34,948 bases of DNA from Sedimenticola sp. (GTDB lineage Bacteria; Pseudomonadota; Gammaproteobacteria; Chromatiales; Chromatiaceae), in contig JALSRN010000040.1 of assembly GCA_026984735.1 (NCBI GenBank), forward strand, positions 1-34,948, in the 5' to 3' direction. The position numbers and the translations under genes were made by a program. Positions 24,250 through 34,000 of the stretch are shown piece after piece. The notes beneath the pieces are model-generated. The model was not told the DNA's origin and made no database searches. It worked only from the letters and a program-made list of their open reading frames with translations. The first letter of the stretch is position 1, and the number at the start of each line of letters is the position of its first letter.

Positions 24250-25188
24250 ATGAAAGCACTGTTGGTTGACGACTCCAAGGCCGCACGCTTCGCCATGGGC
24301 AAGCTTCTCAAGGATCAAGGGCTGGAAGTGGAGATGGCCGCCTCCGGCGAGGAGGCGCTGGACAAGATCGCCACGGAACCGATCAACATCGTCTTCATGG
24401 ATCAGTCCATGCCCGGCATGGGCGGCATCGCTGCCACCCGGGCCATCACCAGTAATGAAAAGACCGCCCACATTCCGGTGGTGCTCTGTACAGGCAACGA
24501 AGGAGAGAAGCTGGAGCAGATGGCTGCCGAGGCGGGTGCGGTCGGAGTGCTCACCAAGCCTCCCCGGGAAGAGCAGCTCAAAAAGGTGCTGTCGAACATC
24601 ACCGTGGAAGAGATCGTACCGGCTATCGAAGAGATCGAGGAGAAGGAAGCCAAACCGGCTGTCCATGAGCTGGATAAGGAAGCACTGATGGCGGAGGTGG
24701 AGCAGCGGTTGGATGGCGTCCGCCGCCAGATCGAGGAGCTGGACCATTCCCTGCGCCAGAGGATCTCCGAGGCCACTCATGCCGCGGAGCAGGGGCTTCA
24801 GCCGTTGCAGGCCACTCTGGTAACGCTGGATGAGCGGATCCGGGAGAAAGTCAAGGAAGAGCTCAAAGTGGACTCCAGCAACCAGCGCATCCAGCTGGAA
24901 GCGTTGCGCCAGCAGGTCAATGCCGGCCTCGACGAGATGGAAGAGCGGGAGGAGCGCATGCGCGAGGCTGTTCTGCGCGAAGCGCAGGAGCGGATCCTGG
25001 TGCTGGTGGACCGCAAGATCGCGGTGCTCAAAGAAAAGATGCTCGAATCCCAGGAAGACCTTCAGAGCCGTATGGCTGCGGTGGAGTCCCAGGTCGAAAA
25101 GAGGGTCCAGGGCCTGCTCGGCAAGGCCGCGCTCATTTCGATACTGGCCGCTGGCGCCGCCTTCGCCGCGGCGTTCTTCCTGCGATAG
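24250..25188 (+). CDS. Receiver domain - coiled coil - C-terminal membrane anchor protein
   Basis: The 312-residue protein begins with a complete CheY-like receiver: D7 and D8, phospho-acceptor D51 (IVFMDQSMPGMGG), T81 and K103 (VGVLTKPP). It continues as a long, charged, heptad-like coiled coil (about residues 140-285, rich in E, K, R and Q), and ends with a single hydrophobic helix (LISILAAGAAFAAAFFL) followed by one arginine. No DNA-binding or enzyme domain is present. AAGGAGG lies 5 bases before ATG at 24250, the best ribosome site in the window. A receiver tethered by its C-terminus to the membrane might relay a signal to a membrane partner; which one is unknown. It stands alone, convergent with ubiX. 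Confidence 0.85.
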   Translation: MKALLVDDSKAARFAMGKLLKDQGLEVEMAASGEEALDKIATEPINIVFMDQSMPGMGGIAATRAITSNEKTAHIPVVLCTGNEGEKLEQMAAEAGAVGVLTKPPREEQLKKVLSNITVEEIVPAIEEIEEKEAKPAVHELDKEALMAEVEQRLDGVRRQIEELDHSLRQRISEATHAAEQGLQPLQATLVTLDERIREKVKEELKVDSSNQRIQLEALRQQVNAGLDEMEEREERMREAVLREAQERILVLVDRKIAVLKEKMLESQEDLQSRMAAVESQVEKRVQGLLGKAALISILAAGAAFAAAFFLR

Positions 25189-25212
25189 GGACTTGCTGAC
25201 TCCGTAGGGGGA

Positions 25213-25821
25213 TCAGGAGGCACCCCAGCGGGGGAGCAGCTCGTGGTCCACCTCCAGGTGATCGAGAACCCGTGCCACCACGAAATCCACCAGCGCTTCC
25301 ACCTTCCGCGGGCGGTGGTAGAAGCCGGGGTTGGCCGGCAGGATCACCGCTCCCGCCCGGCTCAGCTTGAGCATGTTTTCAAGGTGGATGGTCGAGAAGG
25401 GGGTCTCGCGTACCACCAGGATCAGCCTGCGCCGCTCCTTCAGCGCCACGTCGGCGGCGCGGTCGATGAGATCCTCGCAGATGCCCTGGGCCACCGAGGC
25501 GAGCGTGCCGGTGGTGCAGGGGCAGATCACCAGCGCCTCCGGCGGATTGGAGCCGCTGGCCACCGGTGCCGCCCACTGCTGGCGGCCGAAGACCCGCAGC
25601 CGGCCCGGCTCCGCTCCCAGTCTGTCGCCCAGCAGCCGCTCCGCCTCTTCCGGCCGCGAAGGCAGCTCCAGTCCCATCTCCATGGCCGCCACCACCTGCG
25701 CCGCCTGCGAGTAGAGGAGCTGCACCTCGCGTCCCGCCTGCAGCAGGCACTCCACCAGCCGCAGCCCGTACTGGATCCCCGAAGCTCCGGTGAGGGCCAC
25801 GGCGATGGGCCCGCCGCTCAC
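25213..25821 (-). CDS. ubiX: UbiX-family flavin prenyltransferase
   Basis: From GTG at 25821 the product is 202 residues. It shows IAVALTGASGIQYGLRLVECLL (FMN-binding start), VICPCTTGTLASVAQGICEDLIDRAADV, LILVVRETPFSTIHLENM and ILPANPGFYHRP, the UbiX pattern. The enzyme attaches a dimethylallyl group to FMN, making the prenyl-FMN cofactor of UbiD decarboxylases in ubiquinone synthesis. The GTG overlaps the mpl stop as GTGA, and GGAGG lies 8 bases before it. The mpl-ubiX pairing is one I recall from Pseudomonas. Confidence 0.94.
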   Translation of the reverse strand: MSGGPIAVALTGASGIQYGLRLVECLLQAGREVQLLYSQAAQVVAAMEMGLELPSRPEEAERLLGDRLGAEPGRLRVFGRQQWAAPVASGSNPPEALVICPCTTGTLASVAQGICEDLIDRAADVALKERRRLILVVRETPFSTIHLENMLKLSRAGAVILPANPGFYHRPRKVEALVDFVVARVLDHLEVDHELLPRWGAS

Positions 25822-27182
25822 GGTCGCGCCTCCAGGGCGGCGAGGATGCGCGCATGCACGTCGTCGAAGCCGCCGTTGCTCATCACCAGCACGCTGTCCC
25901 CCGGGGCGGCGCGCTCGGCCACCTCCCGCACCAGCGGCGCGGTTTCGTGGAACACCCGGCAGCGCTCTCCCAGCGGCGCCATCACCGCATCGGCGTCCCA
26001 CGCCAGCTCCGGCGGCGCGTAGAGCAGCACTTGGTCGGCCTGGGCCAGGGAGGCGGGCAGCGCCTGGGCGTGGACTCCCGCGCGCATGGTGTTGGAGCGC
26101 GGTTCCAGCACGGCGATGATGCGGCCTTTCCCCATCTGCGCGCGCAGGCCGGAGAGGGTGGTCTCGATGGCCGTGGGGTGGTGGGCGAAGTCGTCGTAGA
26201 CGCGCACCCCCCGCACCTCGCCGCGCAGCTCCATGCGCCGCTTCACCCCCTGGAAGCGGCGCAGCGCCTCCACCCCCACCGCCGGCGGCACTCCGGCGTG
26301 GCGCGCCGCCGCCAGGGCGGCCAGGGCGTTGGCGACGTTGTGCCTTCCCGTGAGCCGCCACTTTACTTCTCCCACCGCCTCGCCTTGGCAGATCACCTCG
26401 AAGCGGCTGCCGTCGCCGCTCACCGCGGCGGCGGACCAGAGGGCGCCGCCCTGCAGCGAAAACCGCTCCACGGGAGTCCAGCGCCCCATCTTCAGCACCT
26501 CTTCCAGGTTGGCGTCGTCCGCCGGCGCCACCAGCAGGCCGCTGCCCGGCACGGTGCGCACCAGATGGTGGAACTGGCGCTGGATTTGGGCCAGGTCGTC
26601 GAAGATGTCGGCATGGTCGAACTCCAGGTTGTTGAGCACGCAGGTGCGCGGCCGGTAGTGGACGAACTTAGAACGCTTGTCGAAGAAGGCGGTGTCGTAC
26701 TCGTCCGCCTCCACCACGAAGAAGGGGTGTTCCCCGGCGCGGGCGGAAACCTCGAAATCGAGGGGCACGCCGCCGATGAGGAACCCCGGCTTCAAGCCGG
26801 CGTACTCCAGGATCCAGGCCAGCATGGAGGCGGTGGTGGTCTTGCCGTGGGTTCCGGCCACCGCCAGCACCCAGCGCCCTTGCAGCACCTCCTCCGCCAG
26901 CCATTGGGGGCCCGAAGTGTAGGGCAGGCCGCGGTCCAGCACCGCCTCCACCGCGGCGTTGCCGCGCGACAGGGCGTTGCCGATCACCACCATGTCGGGC
27001 GCCGGCTCCAGCTGGGCCGGGTCCCATCCTTCCACCACCGGGATGCCGGCCGCTTCGAGCTGGGTGCTCATGGGGGGGTAGACGCCGGCGTCGGCCCCGG
27101 TGACGCGGTGGCCCAGCGCCTTGGCGATGCGCGCGACACCGCCCATGAAAGTGCCGCAGATGCCGAGAATGTGAATGTGCAT
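25818..27182 (-). CDS. mpl: UDP-N-acetylmuramate:L-alanyl-gamma-D-glutamyl-meso-diaminopimelate ligase
   Basis: The 454-residue Mur ligase (E. coli Mpl 457) begins MHIHILGICGTFMGG, has the P-loop AGTHGKTTTASML at about 109-121, the domain-2 EADEYDTAFFDKRSKFVHY typical of Mpl rather than MurC, NNLEFDHADIF, and YDDFAHHPTAIETTL. It recycles the murein tripeptide released during cell-wall turnover. The ATG at 27182 is only 18 bases from the divergent rnd start, and no Shine-Dalgarno sequence is visible. Confidence 0.96.
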   Translation of the reverse strand: MHIHILGICGTFMGGVARIAKALGHRVTGADAGVYPPMSTQLEAAGIPVVEGWDPAQLEPAPDMVVIGNALSRGNAAVEAVLDRGLPYTSGPQWLAEEVLQGRWVLAVAGTHGKTTTASMLAWILEYAGLKPGFLIGGVPLDFEVSARAGEHPFFVVEADEYDTAFFDKRSKFVHYRPRTCVLNNLEFDHADIFDDLAQIQRQFHHLVRTVPGSGLLVAPADDANLEEVLKMGRWTPVERFSLQGGALWSAAAVSGDGSRFEVICQGEAVGEVKWRLTGRHNVANALAALAAARHAGVPPAVGVEALRRFQGVKRRMELRGEVRGVRVYDDFAHHPTAIETTLSGLRAQMGKGRIIAVLEPRSNTMRAGVHAQALPASLAQADQVLLYAPPELAWDADAVMAPLGERCRVFHETAPLVREVAERAAPGDSVLVMSNGGFDDVHARILAALEARP

Positions 27183-27185
27183 GAA

Positions 27186-27196
27186 GGTATGATACC
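27186..27196. promoter_or_regulatory. Symmetric -10-like element shared by mpl and rnd
   Basis: GGTATGATACC is an 11-base palindrome. It supplies TATGAT on the plus strand, 7 bases before the rnd ATG at 27201, and TATCAT on the minus strand, 6 bases before the mpl ATG at 27182. The 18-base gap leaves no room for conventional leaders. Proper -35 hexamers are not evident on either side. Confidence 0.4.
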
Positions 27197-27200
27197 GCCC

Positions 27201-28349
27201 ATGCAGGAAAGCTTCATCGACAAACCGGGCCGGTTGCGCGCTTTCGTGGAGGCGGTCTCCGCTTCCGCGTGGCTCGCGGTGGACACCGAGTTTCTGCGCG
27301 AGCGTACCTATTTCCCCCGCCTCTGTCTGATCCAGGTGGCCGGCGCCGAGCACGCCGCCTGCATCGATCCGCTGGCGATCGAGGATCTCTCCCCACTGCG
27401 AAAGCTGCTGCTCGATCCCGCCGTCACCAAGGTGTTCCACGCAGCGCGCCAGGACTTGGAGATCTTTCTACGGCTCTGGGGCGAACTGCCCGCCCCCCTC
27501 TTCGACACCCAGCCGGCGGCGGCGCTCCTCGGCATCGGCGACCAGATTGGGTACGGCGCCCTGGTGAAAGCGGTGCTGGGCGTGGAGCTGCCCAAGGACC
27601 ATTCTCGCACCGACTGGTCGAAGCGTCCGCTGGAGAGGGCGCAGCGGCGCTACGCCCTGGACGACGTGATCCATCTGGGAAGGGCCTACACCCGCATGCG
27701 CGAGAAGCTTCAGGAGCTGGGCCGGTTGGAGTGGCTGGAGTCCGAGTTCCGCAGCCTCACCGACCCGGCCACCTACGCGCTGGAGCCCATGGAGATGTGG
27801 AAGCGGGTGAAGGGGCGCCAGCACCTCAAAGGCGTGCGCCTGGCGGCGCTGCAGCAGTTGGCGGCCTGGCGCGAAGAGGAGGCGCTGGCCCGGGACCTGC
27901 CGCGGCGCTGGGTGCTCAAGGACGATGTACTGCTGGAGCTGGCGCGCCGTAGTCCCGCCGACCTCGAAGAGCTGGCAAGGGTGCGCGGGGTGGACCGGCC
28001 GCTGCTGCAGCGGCACGGTGAGACGCTGCTGCGGCGCATCCGGCGGGCTCGGGAACTGCCTCGGGAGCAGTGGCCTCGGGAGAAGCCGCGTCCGGCCAGA
28101 TCGAGCGCCGCCCAGGAGGCCGCTCTCGATATCCTCGGCGGCGCCCTGCGCCTCATCGCCGACGAGGCGGGGCTCTCCCCCCAGCTCATCGCCAGCCGCA
28201 AGGATCTGGCCGCGTTGCTGCACGAAGACCCCGGAGCCCGCCTGCTCCACGGTTGGCGGCGGCAACTCGCCGGCGAGCCGTTGTTGAAGCTCCTGCGGGG
28301 GAAAGGGCGCATCCTTCTGTGCGACGGGGTGCCGGAAATCGAGTTCTGA
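27201..28349 (+). CDS. rnd: Ribonuclease D
   Basis: The 382-residue protein has the DEDDy exonuclease core: D28 and E30 in AVDTEFLRE, D85 in AARQDLEIF, and Y151/D155 in RRYALDDVIHLG. HRDC domains follow from about residue 205. It trims 3' ends of tRNA precursors and other stable RNAs. ATG at 27201 is preferred; an in-frame ATG 12 bases upstream (27189) lies within the -10-like element. It diverges from mpl and converges on the frameshifted kinase. Confidence 0.95.
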   Translation: MQESFIDKPGRLRAFVEAVSASAWLAVDTEFLRERTYFPRLCLIQVAGAEHAACIDPLAIEDLSPLRKLLLDPAVTKVFHAARQDLEIFLRLWGELPAPLFDTQPAAALLGIGDQIGYGALVKAVLGVELPKDHSRTDWSKRPLERAQRRYALDDVIHLGRAYTRMREKLQELGRLEWLESEFRSLTDPATYALEPMEMWKRVKGRQHLKGVRLAALQQLAAWREEEALARDLPRRWVLKDDVLLELARRSPADLEELARVRGVDRPLLQRHGETLLRRIRRARELPREQWPREKPRPARSSAAQEAALDILGGALRLIADEAGLSPQLIASRKDLAALLHEDPGARLLHGWRRQLAGEPLLKLLRGKGRILLCDGVPEIEF

Positions 28350-28353
28350 GCGG

Positions 28354-28382
28354 TCTTCCCGAAAGGGGGCGGTCCGGGAAGA
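28354..28382. terminator. Stem-loop between convergent rnd and the histidine kinase
   Basis: A perfect 8-bp stem, TCTTCCCG at 28354-28361 with CGGGAAGA at 28375-28382, encloses a 13-base loop 4 bases after the rnd stop. The following GATCTTTT is only weakly T-rich, so termination is likely but not certain; it could serve both converging genes. Confidence 0.5.
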
Positions 28383-28392
28383 AGAGATCTTT

Positions 28393-31007
28393 TCAATCGG
28401 CCATCTGGGCCAGCACTTGGCGGAGCGTCTCCAGTTCCACCGGCTTGCGAAGGAAGGCTGTGACTCCGAATTCGGCGGCGTTCTCTTCGTTCACGTGGTC
28501 GCTGAAGCCGGTGCACAGGATCACCGGCAGGTGCGGCCGCACTTGGTGAATCTGGCGTATCAGCTCTACGCCGGTCATGCGGGGCATGGTCTGGTCGGTG
28601 ACGACCATATCGAAGTCCTTCGGGTTCCGTCGGAAGCGTGCGAGAGCCTCTTCCGCGTCATGGAAGGCGACCGTGTTCAGTCCTGCATGTTCCAGCATGG
28701 CGCACGTCACCGCAAGCACCGCGGGTTCGTCGTCCACGACCAATGCGGTGCCGTCCTGTAACGGCCGGCCGTCCCCATGGAGGGGAGAGGAGAATTCCGT
28801 TTCCGTCTCCTCATTGGCCGGAGGAAACAGCAGGTGAAAGAGGGTGCCCCTTTCGGGTTCGCTCTCCACCAGGATATGGCCATGGTTCTGGTGCACCACG
28901 CCCTGGACCACCGACAACCCCATCCCGGTTCCCTTGCCCGGTTCCTTGGTGGTGAAGAAGGGCTCGAAGATCTGTTTGCGAATCTCCGGCCCGATGCCAT
29001 GGCCCGTGTCCTCCACCTGAAGGTCGACCCAATCCCCCTCCAGCTTGCACCGGCAGCTTTCGCACTCGAATTCCAGGTTTCTTCTCGGTTCCAGGCGGAT
29101 CGTCAATACCCCTTTGTTCGCCATCGCGTCCCTTGCATTGACGCACAGGTTCATGAGGGCTTGGTGGACCTGTACCGGATCTGCGGTGATCGGTGGCGTA
29201 TCGGCATCGATCTTCTCTTCGATGAGGATGCTGGAGGGTAGGATGGAGCGTGCCAAACGGGTGATCTCCTTCACCAGGGGTTGCAAAGCAATCGTTTCTG
29301 TTCCCGGCTGTCGCTGCGCGTGAAGCGCAACATCTGTTCGATCAGCTCCTTGCCTCGGCGTCCCGCGGTGTTGATCTCTTTCAGGTGAGAACGAAGGTTG
29401 TCCATCTTCCCCGCCTCCAGGTGTATCAAAGAGAGCTCCGAAAAGCCCAGAATGGAAGCGAGAATATTGTTGAAGTCGTGAGCGATGCCGCTGGTGAGCT
29501 GCCCCAGGGCTTCCATCTTGTGAGCCTGTTGCAACTCCTTCTGCACCCTCTGCTGTTCGCTCACGTCCCGTACCACCGCGCAATTGAACTCCTCCTCGCC
29601 GCAGACCAGGTGGTTGGCGGTGATCTCCACGGGAAATTCGCGGCCGTCCTTGCGCCTGTGGACGGATTCGAGGCGGAGGGTTCCTTCCTCTTTGAGACGT
29701 TCCCAAACTTCCCGGCAGGCAGAGGGATTCATTCGCACATCGATGTCCCAGGCGTGCTTGGTGAGCAGCTCTCGACGGGTGTAACCCAGCTGACGACAGG
29801 CCGCTTCGTTGACGTACAGCAATTTCGCTTCCGGCGTGAGCCAGTAGACCGCGTCCCCCGATTTTTCCAAGGCGAAACGAAAAAGCTCCAGATCCCGGCG
29901 GTTGCGCTCCTTTTCCGTGATGTCGATCGCGATGCCTCCGAAAAGGATGGGTTTGGATTCGCGAGGGATGACGAAACGGTAGACCTGGAAGATCCTTTCG
30001 TCGCCGTCGTTCCGCCGGACCTTGACCGTGCCCTGCCGGCTGGGGTGCGTCTTGGCGGGCTCCCCTTTTCCGAATGGGAGGGGCAGTTTCACGATGCCGC
30101 CTTGGTCGGGAATCGCGAAGTGTCGCTTCAGATACTGGTTGGCATAGAGAACAGTACCGTGCTTGTCCTGAATGAAAGCCGCGGCGGGGAGGTTGTCCAT
30201 GAAAAGCGAGAAGCGCTCTTCGCTCTCTCGAAGCGCCCGCACCGCCGATTTCTGTTCGGTGATGTCCAGCAGGATGCAGTGGGTATGATGAAAGCAATTC
30301 CTTTCGTCGTAGATGGCGCAGCCGGTGAGCGAAACGATTCGATGCCGCCCATCCGACCGGCGCATGGTCAATTCCAGTCCGCACAGTTTTCCCTTGCGTT
30401 TGAAGGTCTCGAAAGCTTCCTCGAAGATTTTCGCCTGCCCTTCCTCCAAAAAATCCTGAATGGGGCGCCCGATCACCTCCTTTTCCTCGTAGCCCAGCGC
30501 TTTCAGCCAAGCGGGATTGACGTGGCGAATCCGGCCTCGTGCATCCAGGGAGTGGTAGGGGACGGGCGCGTGCTCGTAGAGGTTTCGATAGTGTTCTCCC
30601 TCCTTGCGGACGCGAAGCTCCGAGTTGTACCGTTCGGTGATGTCCCGCGCCAGCAACAGGTAACCGACGAGCCGGCTCGATTGCCAAAGGCCGCAAAGGT
30701 GCATTCCCAGGTGTCTTACGCCCTCTTCTCCCGGCTGTTCCACGCGGTATTCGAAAGAGCGGCCGGCCTTGATTTGCTCCACCGCTTCTTCGAAACGGCT
30801 TGCGGCGACATGGTTGCGGATGTGGAGGTCACGAACGGACTGTCCCGCGACTTCCTCGTTGGAACAGTGAAAGAAGCGTTCGGCGGCCCGGTTCAGCCAC
30901 ATGAGCCGATAGGAGGCATCGACGATGGCGATGGCGATGGCGGTATCCTCTGCCGCGTCGAGCAGCTGGTTCAGACGCAGGTCAGATGTTCCATCCAAGC
31001 TGTTCAT
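28393..31007 (-). pseudogene. Four-PAS hybrid histidine kinase broken by a one-base frameshift
   Basis: From ATG at 31007 one frame encodes 578 residues. It has PAS domains at about 12-125, 135-253, 262-372 and 378-490, then a HisKA domain with phospho-acceptor H510 (SGIAHDFNNILASILGFSE), ending at a stop at 29271. A second frame resumes at once with TIALQPLVKEI and continues as the HATPase (N-box MNLCVNARDAM, G-boxes DTGHGIG and [13 protein letters not shown]) and a C-terminal receiver (VVDDEPAVL, VVTDQTMPRMTG, LRKP) to the stop at 28393. Inserting one base at the AAA codon of K571 (plus-strand TTT, 29295-29297) would restore a single 871-residue protein. All domains are otherwise intact, so the break is either recent or an error in the sequence. 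It is the last gene of the signalling operon, 60 bases after its neighbour. Confidence 0.88.
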
Positions 31008-31067
31008 TTTCTGAAATCCACGCTCTTCGAAAGGAAGCGCCGGGCTCGCGTTTTCCCGCGCTTCGCC

Positions 31068-34000
31068 TCATTGCGGCCTCCGTTCCTCGGTTTTCGCCAA
31101 ATGGCGCTTTTCCAGTTCTTCCGCTGGCAAGGGGCGTCCAATGAGCCAGCCCTGGCCCAACCGGCAACCGTGATTGACGAGAAAGCGGCGCTGCTCCTCT
31201 TTTTCCACTCCCTCGGCGATCAATTGCAGTCCCAATCCCTGGGCCAAGGCGATGATGGCGCGGGCGATGGCGGCGCTGCGGCGGTCGTGAGGCAGGCGCC
31301 CGACGAAAGCGCGGTCGATCTTCAATGTGTCGATCGGCAATCGCTGCAGGTAGGCGAGGGACGAATAACCGGTGCCGAAATCGTCCACGGCGATATGTAC
31401 TCCCGTTCTGCGCAATGCTTCGAGCGTATCCAGCCCCTGGCCGCCTCGTGTCATCAGGGCGCTTTCGGTGATTTCCAGTTCGAGGCGGGTGGGCGGAAGC
31501 CCGCTTTCCCGCAACGCATGCCGCACCGTCTTGAGCAGATGCCCCCGATGCACCTGAATGCTCGAGACATTGACCGCCACGCGCCCGTCGAACAGGCCCT
31601 GGCGAAACCAATCCGCGGCCTGCCGGCAAGCCCGGCGCAACACCCACTCGCCAAGCGGTTCGATGAAGCCGCTGCTTTCGGCGAAAGGAATGAATTCGCT
31701 CGGAGGTATGGGGTCCGCGCCAGGCGGATTCCAGCGCAACAGGGCCTCCACACCCACCAGCCGGCCACCGTTCAAATCCGCCTGGGGTTGGAACAGCAGC
31801 GAAAATTGATCGGTTTCCAAGGCTTCGCGCATCGCCGCCTGCATCGCCAGCCGCTGCTCCGCCTGGGTGCTCATCTTCCTGTCGTAGAATCGGTATTCGC
31901 TGAAGCCTTGTTCTTTTGCGTGGTACATGGCCGAGTCCGCATGACGGATCAGGTCGTCCTCGTTTTCACCGTCCTGCGGAAAGAGGCTGATGCCCATGCT
32001 GGCGCTGAGCGCGAGCCGCCGGTCACCCAGCTCGATGGGCCCCTCGATTTTCTTGAGGATCTTTTGAGCGATCAGCTCCACTTGTCGCTGGTTCTCCACG
32101 AAGGGGATCAGCACGACGAACTCGTCCCCTCCAAGCCGAGCGACGGTATCTTCGGTGCGGACATGGGCTCGGATGCGGGTGGCGATCTCGAGCAAGAGCT
32201 GGTCGCCCACCAGATGGCCCATGCTGTCGTTGATGTCCTTGAAACCGTTCAGATCGAGAAACATGACGGCCACCGCCTGATCGCTCCGCCGCGCCCGCTC
32301 TACCGCGGCCTTCAACCGGTCTTTCAAGAGCAGCCGATTCGGAAGCCCCGTAAGGGGGTCGTGGTGCGCAAGATGGGCGATCTGCTCTTGACTGCGCTTC
32401 AGCGGAGTGATGTCCGAAAAGATGCCTACATAGTTGGTTATCTCACCCCTTTCGTTTTTGACTTCACTGATCGTCAGCCACGCGGGAAAGAGCGTTCCGT
32501 TGCGGGTGCGGTCGATCACCTCTCCTTGCCAACGTCCCCGCTGCCGAATGGTCCGCCACATCTCCTTGTAGAAGTTCGCATCGTGCCTTTCCGATTTAAG
32601 TATGGCAGGTGTTTTCCCTTTTACCTCCTTTTTTGCGTACCCGGTTATGCGGGTGAAGGCCGCGTTCACCTCGACGATCCGGCCCGAGACGTCGGTGACC
32701 ATGACGCCTTCGTGCGTGCTGTCGAAAACCGCGGCCGCGAGCTGCTGTCGCGCTTCCAACAGTCGAAGCCGGGATATGTCGAAGAAGGCCACCACGACGC
32801 CGGATGCTCCGCTCTCCTCTTCGAACATGGGGGAACAGAAGATCTTCACCGGAACCGCCTTGCCGTGGCGGGTGAACAATATGACGTCGTCTTCCAGGCT
32901 TCGCTTGGTGGTCAGACAGCGATGGAGGGGGCAATGGTGCGGTTGCCGGGCCGGATCCCTCATGTTGGTTTGGCAGATGGCTTGCCAAAACGGCTTGCCG
33001 GCCAGGTCCTGCTGTTCGTATCCCAACAACTGGCGACACGCGGGGTTGGCGTAGCTGATGCGGCCCACCGCATCCAAGGCCATCAAGGCCACCGGCGTCG
33101 CTTCGAGCATGGCGTGTTGGTGCCCGGATAGAACGGGCCATCGGGCGAAGCTCGATCGTTCGGTGTCGCCGCTCGAGTCGCTTTTTCCGGTGGAAAGCTC
33201 CTCCCCGGCTTCTTCGTGATAGAAGCTGCGTATGATCGCGAAATCGTCCGGCATAGGCGGGGTATCGGACGGCAGCATCAACTCCGACTTTCGTCGATGG
33301 AGAAAATCGAGGAAACGGTCGGTGAGAAGGGGGTCCAAGCGCCCAGCGCGCCGCTCGTCCTCGAAGTAAGCGAGAATCTCGTCATGGGGCAAAGGAGGAC
33401 GGTAGGCGCGCTCGCTCGCGAGGGCGTCGTAAATGTCCAGCAGCTGGAAGACCCTGGCCAGATAGGGAATCTTTTCCCCCGCCAGTCCGTCCGGGTAGCC
33501 GCTGCCATCCCAGCGTTCGTGGTGGTGCCGGACGAGCGGCGCCAAGGGTTTGAGGCTGCGAATGCTGTTGCAAAGATTGGCGCCGATCACCGGGTGTTGT
33601 TCCATCGCCGCTCTTTCGGCGGGGTCGAGCCGCGCTTCCTTCAGCAAGATCCGGTCTGGAATGGCGATCTTGCCGATGTCGTGCAGGGTGCCGAGATTGC
33701 GCAGCAGCCGGCACTCCTCGTCTCCCAACCCCAGAAAACGGCCGAAATGCACGCTGTTGTGCGCCAGGCGGCTGCAGTGCTGGCCCGTGTACCAGTCCCG
33801 CGCTTCCACCATTCTGGCGACGGCGTAGAAAAGGGCATCGACATGCTCGAGCTGGTCGAGCAGGCGCTTGCGACCGGCCGCCGCGGTGACGCGGGCGACG
33901 AGCTCCGCGGGGGGGAAAGGCTTGCGCAGGAAGTCGCTGGCGCCGGCCTGTAGGCTCGCGGCCAGTTCTTCGTCGCTGCTCGCGCCAGAAACCATGATGA

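Noticed and set aside
29290-29300. Programmed -1 ribosomal frameshift in the histidine kinase
   Set aside because: The site (CAG AAA CGA) is not a good slippery heptamer, and no stimulatory Shine-Dalgarno or hairpin is evident; a plain deletion or sequence error is simpler.
29385-33131. Open frame of about 1250 codons on the plus strand opposite the signalling genes
   Set aside because: No recognisable domain; the minus strand encodes unmistakable PAS, GGDEF and EAL domains over the same bases.
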